Source of the DNA: an uncultured Verrucomicrobia subdivision 3 bacterium
Lineage (GTDB): Bacteria; Verrucomicrobiota; Verrucomicrobiia; Limisphaerales; UBA11358
Length of the DNA stretch: 64,000 bases
Direction of reading: 5' to 3'
Assembly: GCA_903850425.1 (NCBI GenBank)
Contig: CAINLR010000017.1
Span: 1-64,000, forward strand
Part shown: positions 54,913 to 63,894 of the stretch, in pieces
How positions within the stretch are numbered: position 1 is the stretch's first letter
How the letters are laid out: the number at the start of each line of letters is the position of its first letter
The notes under the pieces: generated by a model
Told to the model about the DNA's origin: nothing
Databases searched by the model: none
Seen by the model: only the letters and a program-made list of their open reading frames with translations
Program-made: the position numbers and the translations under genes

Positions 54913-56498
54913 AGTTCAAATTCAATTTTCAAGATTGGCTCAAGCTCCGCAACGTCCGCCGCGTCGCGCAGGTTTTCTTCTTCAGCCTGTTCCTGTTTTT
55001 TGTTTTCGTCACCGACCTGCGTTATCTCAAAGGCTATCCGGTCTCGCTGTTTCTGGAACTTGACCCGCTCGTCGCTTTCGCCACGGCCATCACTACGCAC
55101 ACGGTTTACATGGGGTTGATGTGGAGCTTGCTGTTGATCTTGCCGACACTGTTGTTTGGCCGGATTTTCTGCAACTGGATTTGTCCCTACGGAATTTTGC
55201 ATCACTTCACCGGTTGGCTGCTCGGCAAAAGTCGGGCGGAAGAACGCGAGCGCATCGAGGCCAATCGTTACAAAAAATTGTATTCGCTGAAATACGTCAT
55301 CCTCATCGCGATGATCGCGGCGGCCATCGGCGGCACGCTGCAAATCGGCTGGCTGGATCCCATCTGCCTGTTCCATCGCTCGATGAGCACGGTCATTCTG
55401 CCACTCATTAATTTATTCGTGCCGTCGAGCGTTTACGTCCGCCAATATTTTCATGTCGGCGCGTGGGTGATTGGTTTCATTTTGCTGTTCCTCGTCGGGA
55501 TGAACCTCGTCATCCCGCGCTTCTTCTGTCGCGTGCTGTGCCCGCTCGGTGCGTTTCTGGGCACGCTCTCAACCGTGGCGCTGTGGCGCATTGACCGCGA
55601 TACCACCAAATGCGTGGATTGCGATCTCTGCCTGAAAAGCTGCGAAGGCGCTTCGGATCCACAGACGCAGTTGCGCAAGAGCGAATGTTTTGTCTGCTTC
55701 AACTGCATTGAGGACTGCCCAGAGGACGCGCTCTCATTCAAATTTTTGCCACAACTCAAGCGTGAAGTTACCACGCCGGTCGTCACCGGACGCCGCGCGT
55801 TTCTGGGCACGTTGATCGGGTTGGGTTTTTATGCCTTTGGCCGCACGTCGGGCGCGAGCGCGCGGAACTACGACAAAAAAGTCATCCGCCCGCCCGGTTC
55901 CGTGGAGGAAATAGATTTTCTCGACCGCTGCATCAAGTGCGACCAGTGCATCCGCACCTGCCCGACGAACGTGCTCCAACCCGCGTTGATGGAATCCGGC
56001 CTCGAAGGCATCTGGACACCGATCCTCAACATGAAGCTCGGTGCGTGCGACGTGAACTGCGTCCTCTGCGGCCAAGTCTGTCCGACCGGCGCGATCCAGC
56101 GGATCACCATCGAGGAAAAAACCGGCACCGGGCCGTTTGAAAAGGAAGGGCCGATCAAGCTGGGCACCGCGTTCTTTGATCGCGGGCGTTGCCTGCCGTG
56201 GGCGATGGAAACCCCGTGCGTCGTCTGCGAGGAAGTCTGCCCGGTTTCACCGAAGGCAATTTTTTCCCGCGAAGTGACCATCACCAAACGCGACGGCACG
56301 CCGATCACGCTGCGCCAGCCTTACATGGATCCCGCGTTGTGCATTGGCTGCGGCATTTGCGAACACGAATGTCCCGTCACCGACGAGGCCGCCATCCGCG
56401 TCACGGCCGTGGGCGAAACCCGCTCGCGCGACCGCCGCCTGCTGATGGACGGCGGCGTGACCAGTTCCGTGCGCGATTTGGAAAAACGACCGCGGTAA
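54909..56498 (+). CDS. NapH-NapG-like iron-sulfur fusion (membrane plus periplasmic ferredoxin parts)
   Basis: The 529-residue product has two parts. Residues 1-290 resemble NapH: helices near 17-37, 64-85, 129-150 and 180-200, a GRIFCNWICPYG motif, then CVDCDLCLKSC (about 235) and CFVCFNCIEDCPED (about 260). At about 293-310, GRRAFLGTLIGLG looks like a twin-arginine signal inside the chain. Residues 320-529 resemble NapG/MauM: CIKCDQCIRTCP, CVLCGQVCP, CVVCEEVCP and CIGCGICEHECP. NapGH is known as a quinol-oxidising module that passes electrons to the periplasm. The gene overlaps the DUF362 stop by 4 bases (GTG start). Confidence 0.85.
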   Translation: MKFKFNFQDWLKLRNVRRVAQVFFFSLFLFFVFVTDLRYLKGYPVSLFLELDPLVAFATAITTHTVYMGLMWSLLLILPTLLFGRIFCNWICPYGILHHFTGWLLGKSRAEERERIEANRYKKLYSLKYVILIAMIAAAIGGTLQIGWLDPICLFHRSMSTVILPLINLFVPSSVYVRQYFHVGAWVIGFILLFLVGMNLVIPRFFCRVLCPLGAFLGTLSTVALWRIDRDTTKCVDCDLCLKSCEGASDPQTQLRKSECFVCFNCIEDCPEDALSFKFLPQLKREVTTPVVTGRRAFLGTLIGLGFYAFGRTSGASARNYDKKVIRPPGSVEEIDFLDRCIKCDQCIRTCPTNVLQPALMESGLEGIWTPILNMKLGACDVNCVLCGQVCPTGAIQRITIEEKTGTGPFEKEGPIKLGTAFFDRGRCLPWAMETPCVVCEEVCPVSPKAIFSREVTITKRDGTPITLRQPYMDPALCIGCGICEHECPVTDEAAIRVTAVGETRSRDRRLLMDGGVTSSVRDLEKRPR

Positions 56499-56555
56499 AT
56501 AATCGCCCTTCCGACAGCCCCGTGTTTCATCCGCGCGGGAAGCCGGCGCTACGCT

Positions 56556-56575
56556 GCTTTCGCCCGCCCGAAAGC
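56556..56575. repeat. perfect hairpin between iron-sulfur gene and beta-helix gene
   Basis: GCTTTCG (56556-56562) and CGAAAGC (56569-56575) pair around CCCGCC. Flanks (GCGCTACGCT on the left, GGTGTCGCCG on the right) extend the stem imperfectly. No T-run follows. It may be a dispersed repeat or an operon-end hairpin. Confidence 0.6.
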
Positions 56576-56699
56576 GGTGTCGCCGCTGTCCTCCGCTACT
56601 GAACTCCAAGACGACCAAGCGTTCGGCAAGCCGTAAAGTTATTTTCCAACCTGCGATCTCTGCTTGAGCATCCAGCGTTGGATTCGGTATTTTAACTGC

Positions 56700-58577
56700 A
56701 TGAATCAACTGATTGCGATTGTGCGTTTAGGGCCAGCGTTTTTGTTTTTTGTCGGCTGGTTGGCGCTGACTCCGCAGACCAGTCAGGCCACCATACTGGT
56801 CGTGACCAATCTGGCGAACAACGGTCCGGGCACCTTGCGGACGCTGCTGCCCACCGCGCGCAACGGCGACGTCATCACGTTCGCGGTGACGGGTCTGATC
56901 ACCAACATCAACGGCGGCGGCTTTGTCATCAGCAACAACCTCAGCATCGTCGGCCCCGGTCCGGACGTGCTGACCATCTTGTGCACGAACTGGTATGCCG
57001 GCTTCGTCGTCAATAGCGGTGCCACTTCGAGCATATCGGGATTGACCATTACCCATTGCGGCATCGCCGTCAGAAATTCCGGGAGCCTGACGGTGAGTAA
57101 TTGTGGGTTCACGGGTAATTACGCTTCAGGCGGCAGTGTCAACCTCAGCAACGGTTCATCGGGAGGATCCGGCAGTGGCGGCGGCGCCATTTACAACCTC
57201 GGCGTGCTGATGGCGGTCAACAGCCAGTTCTTTAATAATGGGGCCGGCGGCGGCGGCTGGGGCAGTCCGATTCCGCAGTATGAACTTTACGGACCCAATG
57301 CCTACACCACGGGCGGCAACGGTGGCAACGGTGGCAGCGGCGGCGCGATTTATGATGTTGGCACGGCCAGCTTCCAGAGCTGCACCTTTGGCGGGAATAC
57401 CGCCGGGAACGGTGGTTGGGGCGGTTATGGCGAAAGCGGCACGGGCAGTTACGCGAGCGGCAGCCACGGAGTCAATCCCGGTCCGGGCTATACCGGCGGC
57501 AACGGCGGTGAGGGCGGCCACGGCGGCGCGGTGTTCACCGCCACCGGCGCGAAGTTCGTCAACTGCACCTTTTTCGGCAACACCGCCGGTGCCGGCGGAC
57601 CCGGCGGACCCGGCGGCAATGCCTACCTGCCGAATAATTACTACGCCCCTTATGTCGGTGGCCACGGCGGCAATGCGGGCAACGCCGGCAGCGGCACGAT
57701 TTACTGCACCGGCACCTGCCAAATTGTTGCCTGCACGTTCTTCAACAACTCCGCCGGCTCTGGCGGCAGCGCTGGGAACGGCGGCAATGGCTCAACCGAT
57801 CTCAGCGGCAACGGCGGCAGCGGCGGCAGCGGCGGCAACGCCGGCTACGGTGGCAGCGGCGGCGCGATCTATGGCCCGCGCACCAGCGGAGCCGATTTTA
57901 CCTTCCAAAATGTTTTGATCGCCGGCAACAGTTACGGTTATGCCGGCTCGGCAGGTTCCGCCGGTTCGAGCAGCGGCAGTAATATCATCGGCACTCCCGG
58001 CACCAACGGCCTCGGTTCGGTGGAAGGCACCGGGCCGGATCTGTCGGGCTTCTTTACTTCGCACGGACACAACCTCGTCAGCCTCGGCGATGGCTCCGCC
58101 GGCTTCACGAACAACGTGCGCGGCGACATCGTTGGCAACGGCTCGGCGATTGACGCGATGGTGAATGGCTTGGCCGACAATGGTGGCCCGGTAAACACGT
58201 GCTCATTGCAAGCCGGCAGTCCGGCCTTGGACGCCGGCGATGATGCGTTGCTGGGCAGTCCCTGGTTTCTGACCACCGACGCGCGCGGCTATGCGCGTAA
58301 GTCTGGCGCTCACGTGGACATCGGCGCGTATGAATTCGCGGTGCTATCCACTCCGGTCATCGGCCACGTTTCTATGACAGTTGACGGCGCACAGTTAACC
58401 GTCACCAACACGCCCGGAGTGACGTTCGAGGTGTTCGGCACCACCGACCTCACACTGCCGGCGGCCAATTGGGATGATCTCGGCCCGATGAACGAAGTTA
58501 CGCCCGGAGTGTTCCAATGGACGGACACCAGTTATGGCGATTATGACTCCCGATTTTTCCGGCTGCGAAGTCCATAG
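56700..58577 (+). CDS. secreted glycine-rich right-handed beta-helix protein (choice-of-anchor Q-like)
   Basis: The 625-residue product has a signal peptide (about 1-28). The first domain (VVTNLANNGPGTLRTLL) and the repeated 'NC.F.GN.A..GG' turns fit a right-handed beta-helix of the polymorphic/adhesin type. The middle (about 145-430) is very rich in G, N and S with recurring GGNGGSGGAIY blocks. Near 510-560 the segment GLADNGGPVNTCSLQAGSPA and DIGAYEF match the choice-of-anchor Q domain. The C-terminal module ends FFRLRSP. It is probably surface or extracellular. Confidence 0.85.
   Translation: MNQLIAIVRLGPAFLFFVGWLALTPQTSQATILVVTNLANNGPGTLRTLLPTARNGDVITFAVTGLITNINGGGFVISNNLSIVGPGPDVLTILCTNWYAGFVVNSGATSSISGLTITHCGIAVRNSGSLTVSNCGFTGNYASGGSVNLSNGSSGGSGSGGGAIYNLGVLMAVNSQFFNNGAGGGGWGSPIPQYELYGPNAYTTGGNGGNGGSGGAIYDVGTASFQSCTFGGNTAGNGGWGGYGESGTGSYASGSHGVNPGPGYTGGNGGEGGHGGAVFTATGAKFVNCTFFGNTAGAGGPGGPGGNAYLPNNYYAPYVGGHGGNAGNAGSGTIYCTGTCQIVACTFFNNSAGSGGSAGNGGNGSTDLSGNGGSGGSGGNAGYGGSGGAIYGPRTSGADFTFQNVLIAGNSYGYAGSAGSAGSSSGSNIIGTPGTNGLGSVEGTGPDLSGFFTSHGHNLVSLGDGSAGFTNNVRGDIVGNGSAIDAMVNGLADNGGPVNTCSLQAGSPALDAGDDALLGSPWFLTTDARGYARKSGAHVDIGAYEFAVLSTPVIGHVSMTVDGAQLTVTNTPGVTFEVFGTTDLTLPAANWDDLGPMNEVTPGVFQWTDTSYGDYDSRFFRLRSP
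58395..58577 (+). other. shared C-terminal module, copy 3 (beta-helix protein)
   Basis: The last 60 residues show LTVTNTPGVTFEVFGTTDL, PAANWDDLG and the ending RFFRLRSP, in the same order and spacing as the sedolisin end. Confidence 0.65.
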
Positions 58578-58601
58578 TCTGCAAGCATAATTCGCTTTTC
58601 C

Positions 58602-58829
58602 ATGACCACCCCAACCACCTCCGGTCAACGCCCGCGCACCTGCCGGGCTTGCGGCAAGAAATTTGAATATCCGGTCAAGGGCAGCGCCGCCACGCGCCAT
58701 CATTGCGACGACTGCGTGTCCGTTCCCGCCGAGACGCGGAAAATTCTGGAGCGCCTCAACAACCGCGTGACGCAACTGGAAAACCAACTCCGTCGCCAGC
58801 AGGAAAAACCCGCTGCGCCGACCGCGTAG
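58602..58829 (+). CDS. small zinc-ribbon plus coiled-coil protein
   Basis: The 75-residue cytoplasmic protein has CRAC (about 14-17) and CDDC (about 35-38), a two-knuckle zinc ribbon, then a heptad-like helix (TRKILERLNNRVTQLENQLRRQQ). I do not recognise the family. It starts 24 bases after the beta-helix gene and may be read with it. Confidence 0.65.
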   Translation: MTTPTTSGQRPRTCRACGKKFEYPVKGSAATRHHCDDCVSVPAETRKILERLNNRVTQLENQLRRQQEKPAAPTA

Positions 58830-59235
58830 GCGTTGGTTGCCTTGCCAATTTCCTCCTCGCCCGCCGCGAAACAATGCCACGCGGGTTGCCTTGCCGCCCA
58901 CGGACGTTCCCGGTCGGCGGGAGGCCGTGTTTAGGCCGGAGGCTCCTATTAACTCAATAAAGTTAAGGCTATGGTTGACGGACCAGTTTGGCTGCGGCAT
59001 ATTCGCAACCCAGCACTCGACTCCACCCGCCTGTGGCCAATTCATGCCACATGACAAAGGTGATTGAATGCTGTTGAGTAAGCCCAATCAATAATGTCTG
59101 CCAACCTCGTTACCCAATTACGTCGTCTTGCCCCATGCCTGACGGCGGCCGGTTGGTGAACATACAACCTCCAACACCAAACACCCCCGCCCCAGTAATA
59201 CCGCAATACCTTTTTAACACAACCCCACCCCCTAA
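58830..59235. other. 406-base intergenic region before the PATR gene
   Basis: I see no gene. TTAACT/AGTTAA (58949-58966) is a 6-bp inverted repeat, and TTGACG (58975-58980) with CATATT (58998-59003) at 17-base spacing is a weak promoter candidate about 230 bases before the start. The last 40 bases before ATG 59236 are C-rich with no Shine-Dalgarno. Confidence 0.4.
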
Positions 59236-62200
59236 ATGAAAACACCAAAACTTAACTCTCGATTGATTCTCGCCGCCGGCTTATGCCTGCTGAGCGCGTT
59301 CACGCCCCGCGCGCAGGCCAATGACTGGAACGCCGGCACCGACTATTGGAATAATGCCGTCAACTGGAATGGCGGAATCCCGGACGACTCCGGTGGCTGG
59401 GCCATCGGTAACATCGGCAACAATGGCACGGCCATTGTCAGCAATGCGCCTCCGCACGTCAGCGAGGCTTGGGCCGGCAACAACGGAACGGCCGGCAATA
59501 TCTGGGTGACCAACGGCGGCACTCTCAACGTGGACAACTGGCTGGTCGTGGCGCGCAACGACGCGAACGGCAACACCCCTTTGTCCACCCTCACCGTCAG
59601 CGCCGGCGGGGTGATCAATAAAGGCGGCGATGGTTTCCTGATTTCTGACAACAACAACGGCAACGGACAGATGTTTGTTACCGGCAACGGCATCGTGAAC
59701 GTGACCGGCGGCTGGAACAGCATCGGTAACAGCGCGGCCGGCGGCACGTTGACCTTGCAGGACAACGCCGTTTACAATGCGCTCGGCCGCGACTGGAACG
59801 TTGGCGACTACGGCGCTGGCCGCGGTGTGGTTTACATCAAAGACAACGCCACGCTCAACGTCAATCGCTTCTGGCTCGGCAAAGGCGGCACCTCGGTGGG
59901 TGCGCTGTATCAGACCGGTGGCACGGTCAACGACACCGGCGGTGGCAACGAGTGGACCTTCGGTGGCGATGGCAGCGGAGATACCGCCACCAGCGGCTTT
60001 TACAGCCTCGCCGGCGGCACGTTGACCTGTCCGGATAACTTTCAAGTCGGCCGTTATGGTAAGGGCTTGCTTTATCAGAGCGGTGGCACGAACACCCAGA
60101 GCGGTTGGTGTGATACCGCCCGCAATCCGGGCTCCATCGGCGTCACCTGGCTGACCGGCGGTTTGCTCCAGCATACCGGCACGGGAACGCGCTATTTCGT
60201 CGCCGAGCAAGGTCGCGGCGAAGTGACCGTCTCCGGCTCCGGCATCTTGGATACGGCGGTGAACATTGTCATCGGCGGTGCGGGCATCGCGGTGGGCACC
60301 TTGAATCTTAACAACGGCGGCACACTGCGTGTGCCGGGCGTTGACCACTGGGGTGGCACGTCGTCGTATTTGAATTTGAATGGCGGAACCGTGGTCGCGA
60401 AAGTGTCCAATAGTTCCTTCATGATCGGCAATTTGACCGAAGTTGCCGTTTATGCCGGCAACGCGGTGTTTGATACCGCTGGCAATAACGTGACCGTGGC
60501 TCAGAATTTGATTGGTGCCACTGGCAGCGGCGTGCAAAGCATTGCGGTGACCGATGGCGGTGCGGGTTATTTGACTCCGCCGATTGTCACGATTGACGCC
60601 AGCGGCGTAGGCAGCGGCGCAACGGCCGTGGCCCAGATTAATCCGGTTACGGGCAAAGTCACCAACGTCGTGGTGACCTGCTCCGGTTATGGCTACACTG
60701 GCACTCCTGGCGTTTCCGTAGTGGGTGGCGGGTCTTCGGCTGACGCGACGCTCACGGCAGCGGCTCCGGTCGCTCTGACGGCTGGCGGTCTGACCAAAAA
60801 TGGTAACGGCACACTGACACTTACGGGTGCCAACACCTATACCGGCGCGACGGTCGTGAACGCGGGCACGCTGGTGAACAACACCGCTTCCACCGGTTCC
60901 GGCAGTGTGACCGTTGCCAACGGCGCGGGCTATGGCGTTAAGGTCCTCGTCGCTGGCACTCAGTTGACTAATTCCAGCCTCACTTTGGGCACTTCGGCGG
61001 CGACCTCGTTTGCCTTTGACTTGGGCGGTGACGGCAATCCGGCCGTGGCTCCTTTGGTGGTGACCGGCGTGCTGGCGGTCAATGGCACCAACACCGTGAA
61101 CATTGCCGACGCACTGCCACAGGCGCTTCCGCAGTTTGCGCTGATCAAATATGGTTCCAAAACGGGCGCTGGCAAATTTGTCCTCGGCACCCTGCCTACC
61201 GGCGTTCAGGCGACCTTGATTGATAACACGGCCAACAAGTCCATTGACCTGTTGATCACCAGCGTGGGTCTGCCCCGTTGGGATGGCCGGGTGGCCGGCG
61301 CGGTCTGGGATATCAACACGACGACCAACTGGATCGAACTGAGCACGGGGCTGGCGACGAAGTATAAAGACACCTTCCCGGTTTTGTTTGATGACGCGGC
61401 CCTGGGCAGCACGACGATCAACCTCACGGCCAACGTTCTGCCGGGCGCGATCTCGATCAGCAATTCGACGCTGAACTACATCCTCAACGGCACGGGCAAG
61501 ATCGGCGGCACCGCCGGAATCACCAAACAGGGTTCCAACACGTTCTCGATTGCCAATGCCCTCAATGATTACACCGGCGCAACCGTGATTCTCGGCGGGA
61601 CGCTCGCCGTGACCAACCTCGCCAACGGCGGTGCAGCCAGCGCCATCGGCAAGTCCACTTCTGATCCGGCCAACCTCGTGCTCGCCGGTGGCACTTTGAG
61701 CTACTCGGGACCGGCGGTCACTGTTGATCGTGGTTACTCGGTTCAATCCGCTGCAGGCATCATTGATGCCGAGAGCAACTTTGGTTTGAGTGGTGCGACG
61801 ACCGTCGGGCTCGGCGGTTCAACCATCAAAGCCGGGCCGGCGCAGTTGACTTATACGGGCGCGGGCATCAAGGAACACAACAGCTATCGCATGAACTACG
61901 GAACCGTGCTCTTCGACGGCACCGGCGTGGCGCAGACCAACCACAACCAAGGTGAAATGTGGGTTGGTGCCATCCCCGACACGAGCGCGTCCATGGTGGT
62001 GAGCAACACCATTCTGAACATTGATAGCTGGCTGGCGATTGCGCGGGGCAATGGTAGTGTGGGCAATACCTCCAGCGTCACGCTCTATAACGCCAAAATG
62101 AGATCCGGCGCTTTCTCAATGGGTTACGATGGTGGTCTGGCTGGCAATCTGGAAATGCCGTCCTTCACCTTCAATGGCAACTCCACCTTCACCAATAATG

Positions 62201-63786
62201 GTGACTCTAACATCGGCGAAAGCACTGGCTCCACCGCGACCATGCTGCTGAAAAATACTTCCGCCTTCTATTCGCAAAATCGCGTTCACCTGGGCTGGCA
62301 TTCTGGAGCCACTGCCTTTCTGACCCTCGCGGACTCCAGCACCATGATGGTCAACGCTTGGTTCTCGGTGGCCAACGAAGGCGGCACGGGCACGCTTACC
62401 TTAAAGGATAACAGCAGCCTTTATGTGCTCCAAGACATGAACGTCACGGATGTGAATACCGGGAATGGTGAACTCGACGTTCAGAACAACGCCCAACTCA
62501 TCTTCGGCAGTTGCTTCATCGGCAAAGGTGTCGGCAGTTCTGGCGTGGTGAACCAATCCGGCGGCGCGCTCATCGGCCGGGCCGATGGTAACGAAATGCA
62601 CGTTGGTTTCCACGGTCAAGGCACTTACACCATGAGTGGCGGCAGTATCACATTGAACAATCATTGGTTCGTCGTCGGTCGTTATGCCGATGGCCCGGGC
62701 GAGTTCAACCTAAACGGGGGCATCATCGTTCACAACACCACGGGCAAGCGCGTGCAAATCGGCGAGGACGGCACAGGCGTCCTCAACGTCAATAGCGGCT
62801 CGCTCTCGACGATTGGCAACGAACTGGCCATCGGCCTCAATGCCAGTGGCAACGGCACGGTCAACCTCAACGGCGGTTCCATCACGGCCCGCCGCGTCAT
62901 CGGCATCAATGGCGTCAGTGCGTTTAACTTCAACGGCGGTCTGTTGCGCGCCGGGCCCAACGCCCAGGCCGACTTCATGACCGGCATTGGCAACGCCTTG
63001 GTATTGGTCGGCGGCGCGAAAATTGATACCGACACCAACACGGTCAACGTTGCGCAATCCTTGCTGGATGGCGATGGCCTGGGCGGCGGTTTGACCAAGA
63101 CCGGTAACGGCACCCTGCGTTTGAATGGCGCCAATACTTACACGGGCACCACAACGGTCAGCGCCGGCACGCTCGGCGGCAACGGCACCATCGCCGGTCC
63201 CGTGATGATCGCGGCAGGGGCCACGTTCTCGCCCGGTTCCTCCATCGGCACGCTCACCATCAACAACACGTTGAGCCTCGCCGCCGGCAGCACGACGGTT
63301 TTGGAAGTCAATAATACGACCGCCACGAATGACTTCATAACCGGCACCAGCTTGGCCATCAACAACGGCGGCACTTTGGTGCTGAAAAACCTGAGCGGCG
63401 CACTGAAAGCGGGCGATTCATTCACGGTGTATGGTCCCGGAACCTACAGCGGTTCTTTCAGCAGCGTGGTTTCACAGACTCCCAATCAGTTGGTGACGTG
63501 GGATGTCGATCAGTTGAAAGCGGGTGGCAATGGTAAGATCACAGTCTTCACCGCCGTGGCCGCGCCCGTGACCCTCGCGCCGGTCGTGAGCGGTGGCAAA
63601 TTCAACCTCACCTGGCCCGCGAGCCAAATCGGCTGGCAATTGCAATCCCAAGTCGGCGCCGCGGCGGTGGGCCTGAGCACTAACTGGGTGGTGGTGCCCG
63701 GCTCGACGCTGACCAATCAGGTCAGCCTCCCGGTGGACAGCACGGAACCGACCGAGTTCTTCCGGTTGGTGTTTCCGGCCCAGTAA
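59236..63786 (+). CDS. large secreted protein with autotransporter-associated beta-strand (PATR) repeats
   Basis: The 1516-residue product has a signal peptide (about 1-28) followed by solenoid-like beta repeats rich in G, N and T. Three PATR motifs are clear: GLTKNGNGTLTLTGANTYTG (about 516-535), ITKQGSNTFSIANALNDYTG (about 761-780) and GLTKTGNGTLRLNGANTYTG (about 1287-1306). Two long halves (about 60-400 and 900-1240) have similar strand patterns ('W..VA', 'IG...GGTLTL..N'). There is no C-terminal autotransporter barrel; the protein ends in the short module with EFFRLVFPAQ. It is probably a surface or extracellular structural protein. Confidence 0.88.
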   Translation: MKTPKLNSRLILAAGLCLLSAFTPRAQANDWNAGTDYWNNAVNWNGGIPDDSGGWAIGNIGNNGTAIVSNAPPHVSEAWAGNNGTAGNIWVTNGGTLNVDNWLVVARNDANGNTPLSTLTVSAGGVINKGGDGFLISDNNNGNGQMFVTGNGIVNVTGGWNSIGNSAAGGTLTLQDNAVYNALGRDWNVGDYGAGRGVVYIKDNATLNVNRFWLGKGGTSVGALYQTGGTVNDTGGGNEWTFGGDGSGDTATSGFYSLAGGTLTCPDNFQVGRYGKGLLYQSGGTNTQSGWCDTARNPGSIGVTWLTGGLLQHTGTGTRYFVAEQGRGEVTVSGSGILDTAVNIVIGGAGIAVGTLNLNNGGTLRVPGVDHWGGTSSYLNLNGGTVVAKVSNSSFMIGNLTEVAVYAGNAVFDTAGNNVTVAQNLIGATGSGVQSIAVTDGGAGYLTPPIVTIDASGVGSGATAVAQINPVTGKVTNVVVTCSGYGYTGTPGVSVVGGGSSADATLTAAAPVALTAGGLTKNGNGTLTLTGANTYTGATVVNAGTLVNNTASTGSGSVTVANGAGYGVKVLVAGTQLTNSSLTLGTSAATSFAFDLGGDGNPAVAPLVVTGVLAVNGTNTVNIADALPQALPQFALIKYGSKTGAGKFVLGTLPTGVQATLIDNTANKSIDLLITSVGLPRWDGRVAGAVWDINTTTNWIELSTGLATKYKDTFPVLFDDAALGSTTINLTANVLPGAISISNSTLNYILNGTGKIGGTAGITKQGSNTFSIANALNDYTGATVILGGTLAVTNLANGGAASAIGKSTSDPANLVLAGGTLSYSGPAVTVDRGYSVQSAAGIIDAESNFGLSGATTVGLGGSTIKAGPAQLTYTGAGIKEHNSYRMNYGTVLFDGTGVAQTNHNQGEMWVGAIPDTSASMVVSNTILNIDSWLAIARGNGSVGNTSSVTLYNAKMRSGAFSMGYDGGLAGNLEMPSFTFNGNSTFTNNGDSNIGESTGSTATMLLKNTSAFYSQNRVHLGWHSGATAFLTLADSSTMMVNAWFSVANEGGTGTLTLKDNSSLYVLQDMNVTDVNTGNGELDVQNNAQLIFGSCFIGKGVGSSGVVNQSGGALIGRADGNEMHVGFHGQGTYTMSGGSITLNNHWFVVGRYADGPGEFNLNGGIIVHNTTGKRVQIGEDGTGVLNVNSGSLSTIGNELAIGLNASGNGTVNLNGGSITARRVIGINGVSAFNFNGGLLRAGPNAQADFMTGIGNALVLVGGAKIDTDTNTVNVAQSLLDGDGLGGGLTKTGNGTLRLNGANTYTGTTTVSAGTLGGNGTIAGPVMIAAGATFSPGSSIGTLTINNTLSLAAGSTTVLEVNNTTATNDFITGTSLAINNGGTLVLKNLSGALKAGDSFTVYGPGTYSGSFSSVVSQTPNQLVTWDVDQLKAGGNGKITVFTAVAAPVTLAPVVSGGKFNLTWPASQIGWQLQSQVGAAAVGLSTNWVVVPGSTLTNQVSLPVDSTEPTEFFRLVFPAQ
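63601..63786 (+). other. shared C-terminal module, copy 4 (PATR protein)
   Basis: The last 61 residues contain FNLTWPAS, GWQLQSQVG, STNWVVVPG and the ending EFFRLVFPAQ, in line with the other three secreted proteins. Confidence 0.6.
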
Positions 63787-63844
63787 CAAACTATTGGTGG
63801 CTGGCCTGATCCTGGTCACAATTGTTAATATGGATTGAGTTCAT

Positions 63845-63873
63845 GGGGTGCCTCGTTTGAGGCACCCCTTTTT
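63845..63873 (+). terminator. strong Rho-independent terminator of the PATR gene
   Basis: GGGGTGCCTC (63845-63854) and GAGGCACCCC (63859-63868) pair perfectly around GTTT and are followed by TTTTT. It is 58 bases after the stop codon. Confidence 0.95.
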
Positions 63874-63894
63874 CGCGGCCATGTTCGGCCGCAG

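Noticed and set aside
57121-57960. CRISPR-like repeat array in the glycine-rich region
   Set aside because: The GGCGGCAACGG-type repeats are in-frame glycine/asparagine codons of variable spacing with no unique spacers.
59281-61746. An 821-codon open frame antisense to the PATR gene
   Set aside because: The sense strand has a signal peptide and PATR repeats; the antisense product only mirrors the repeats.
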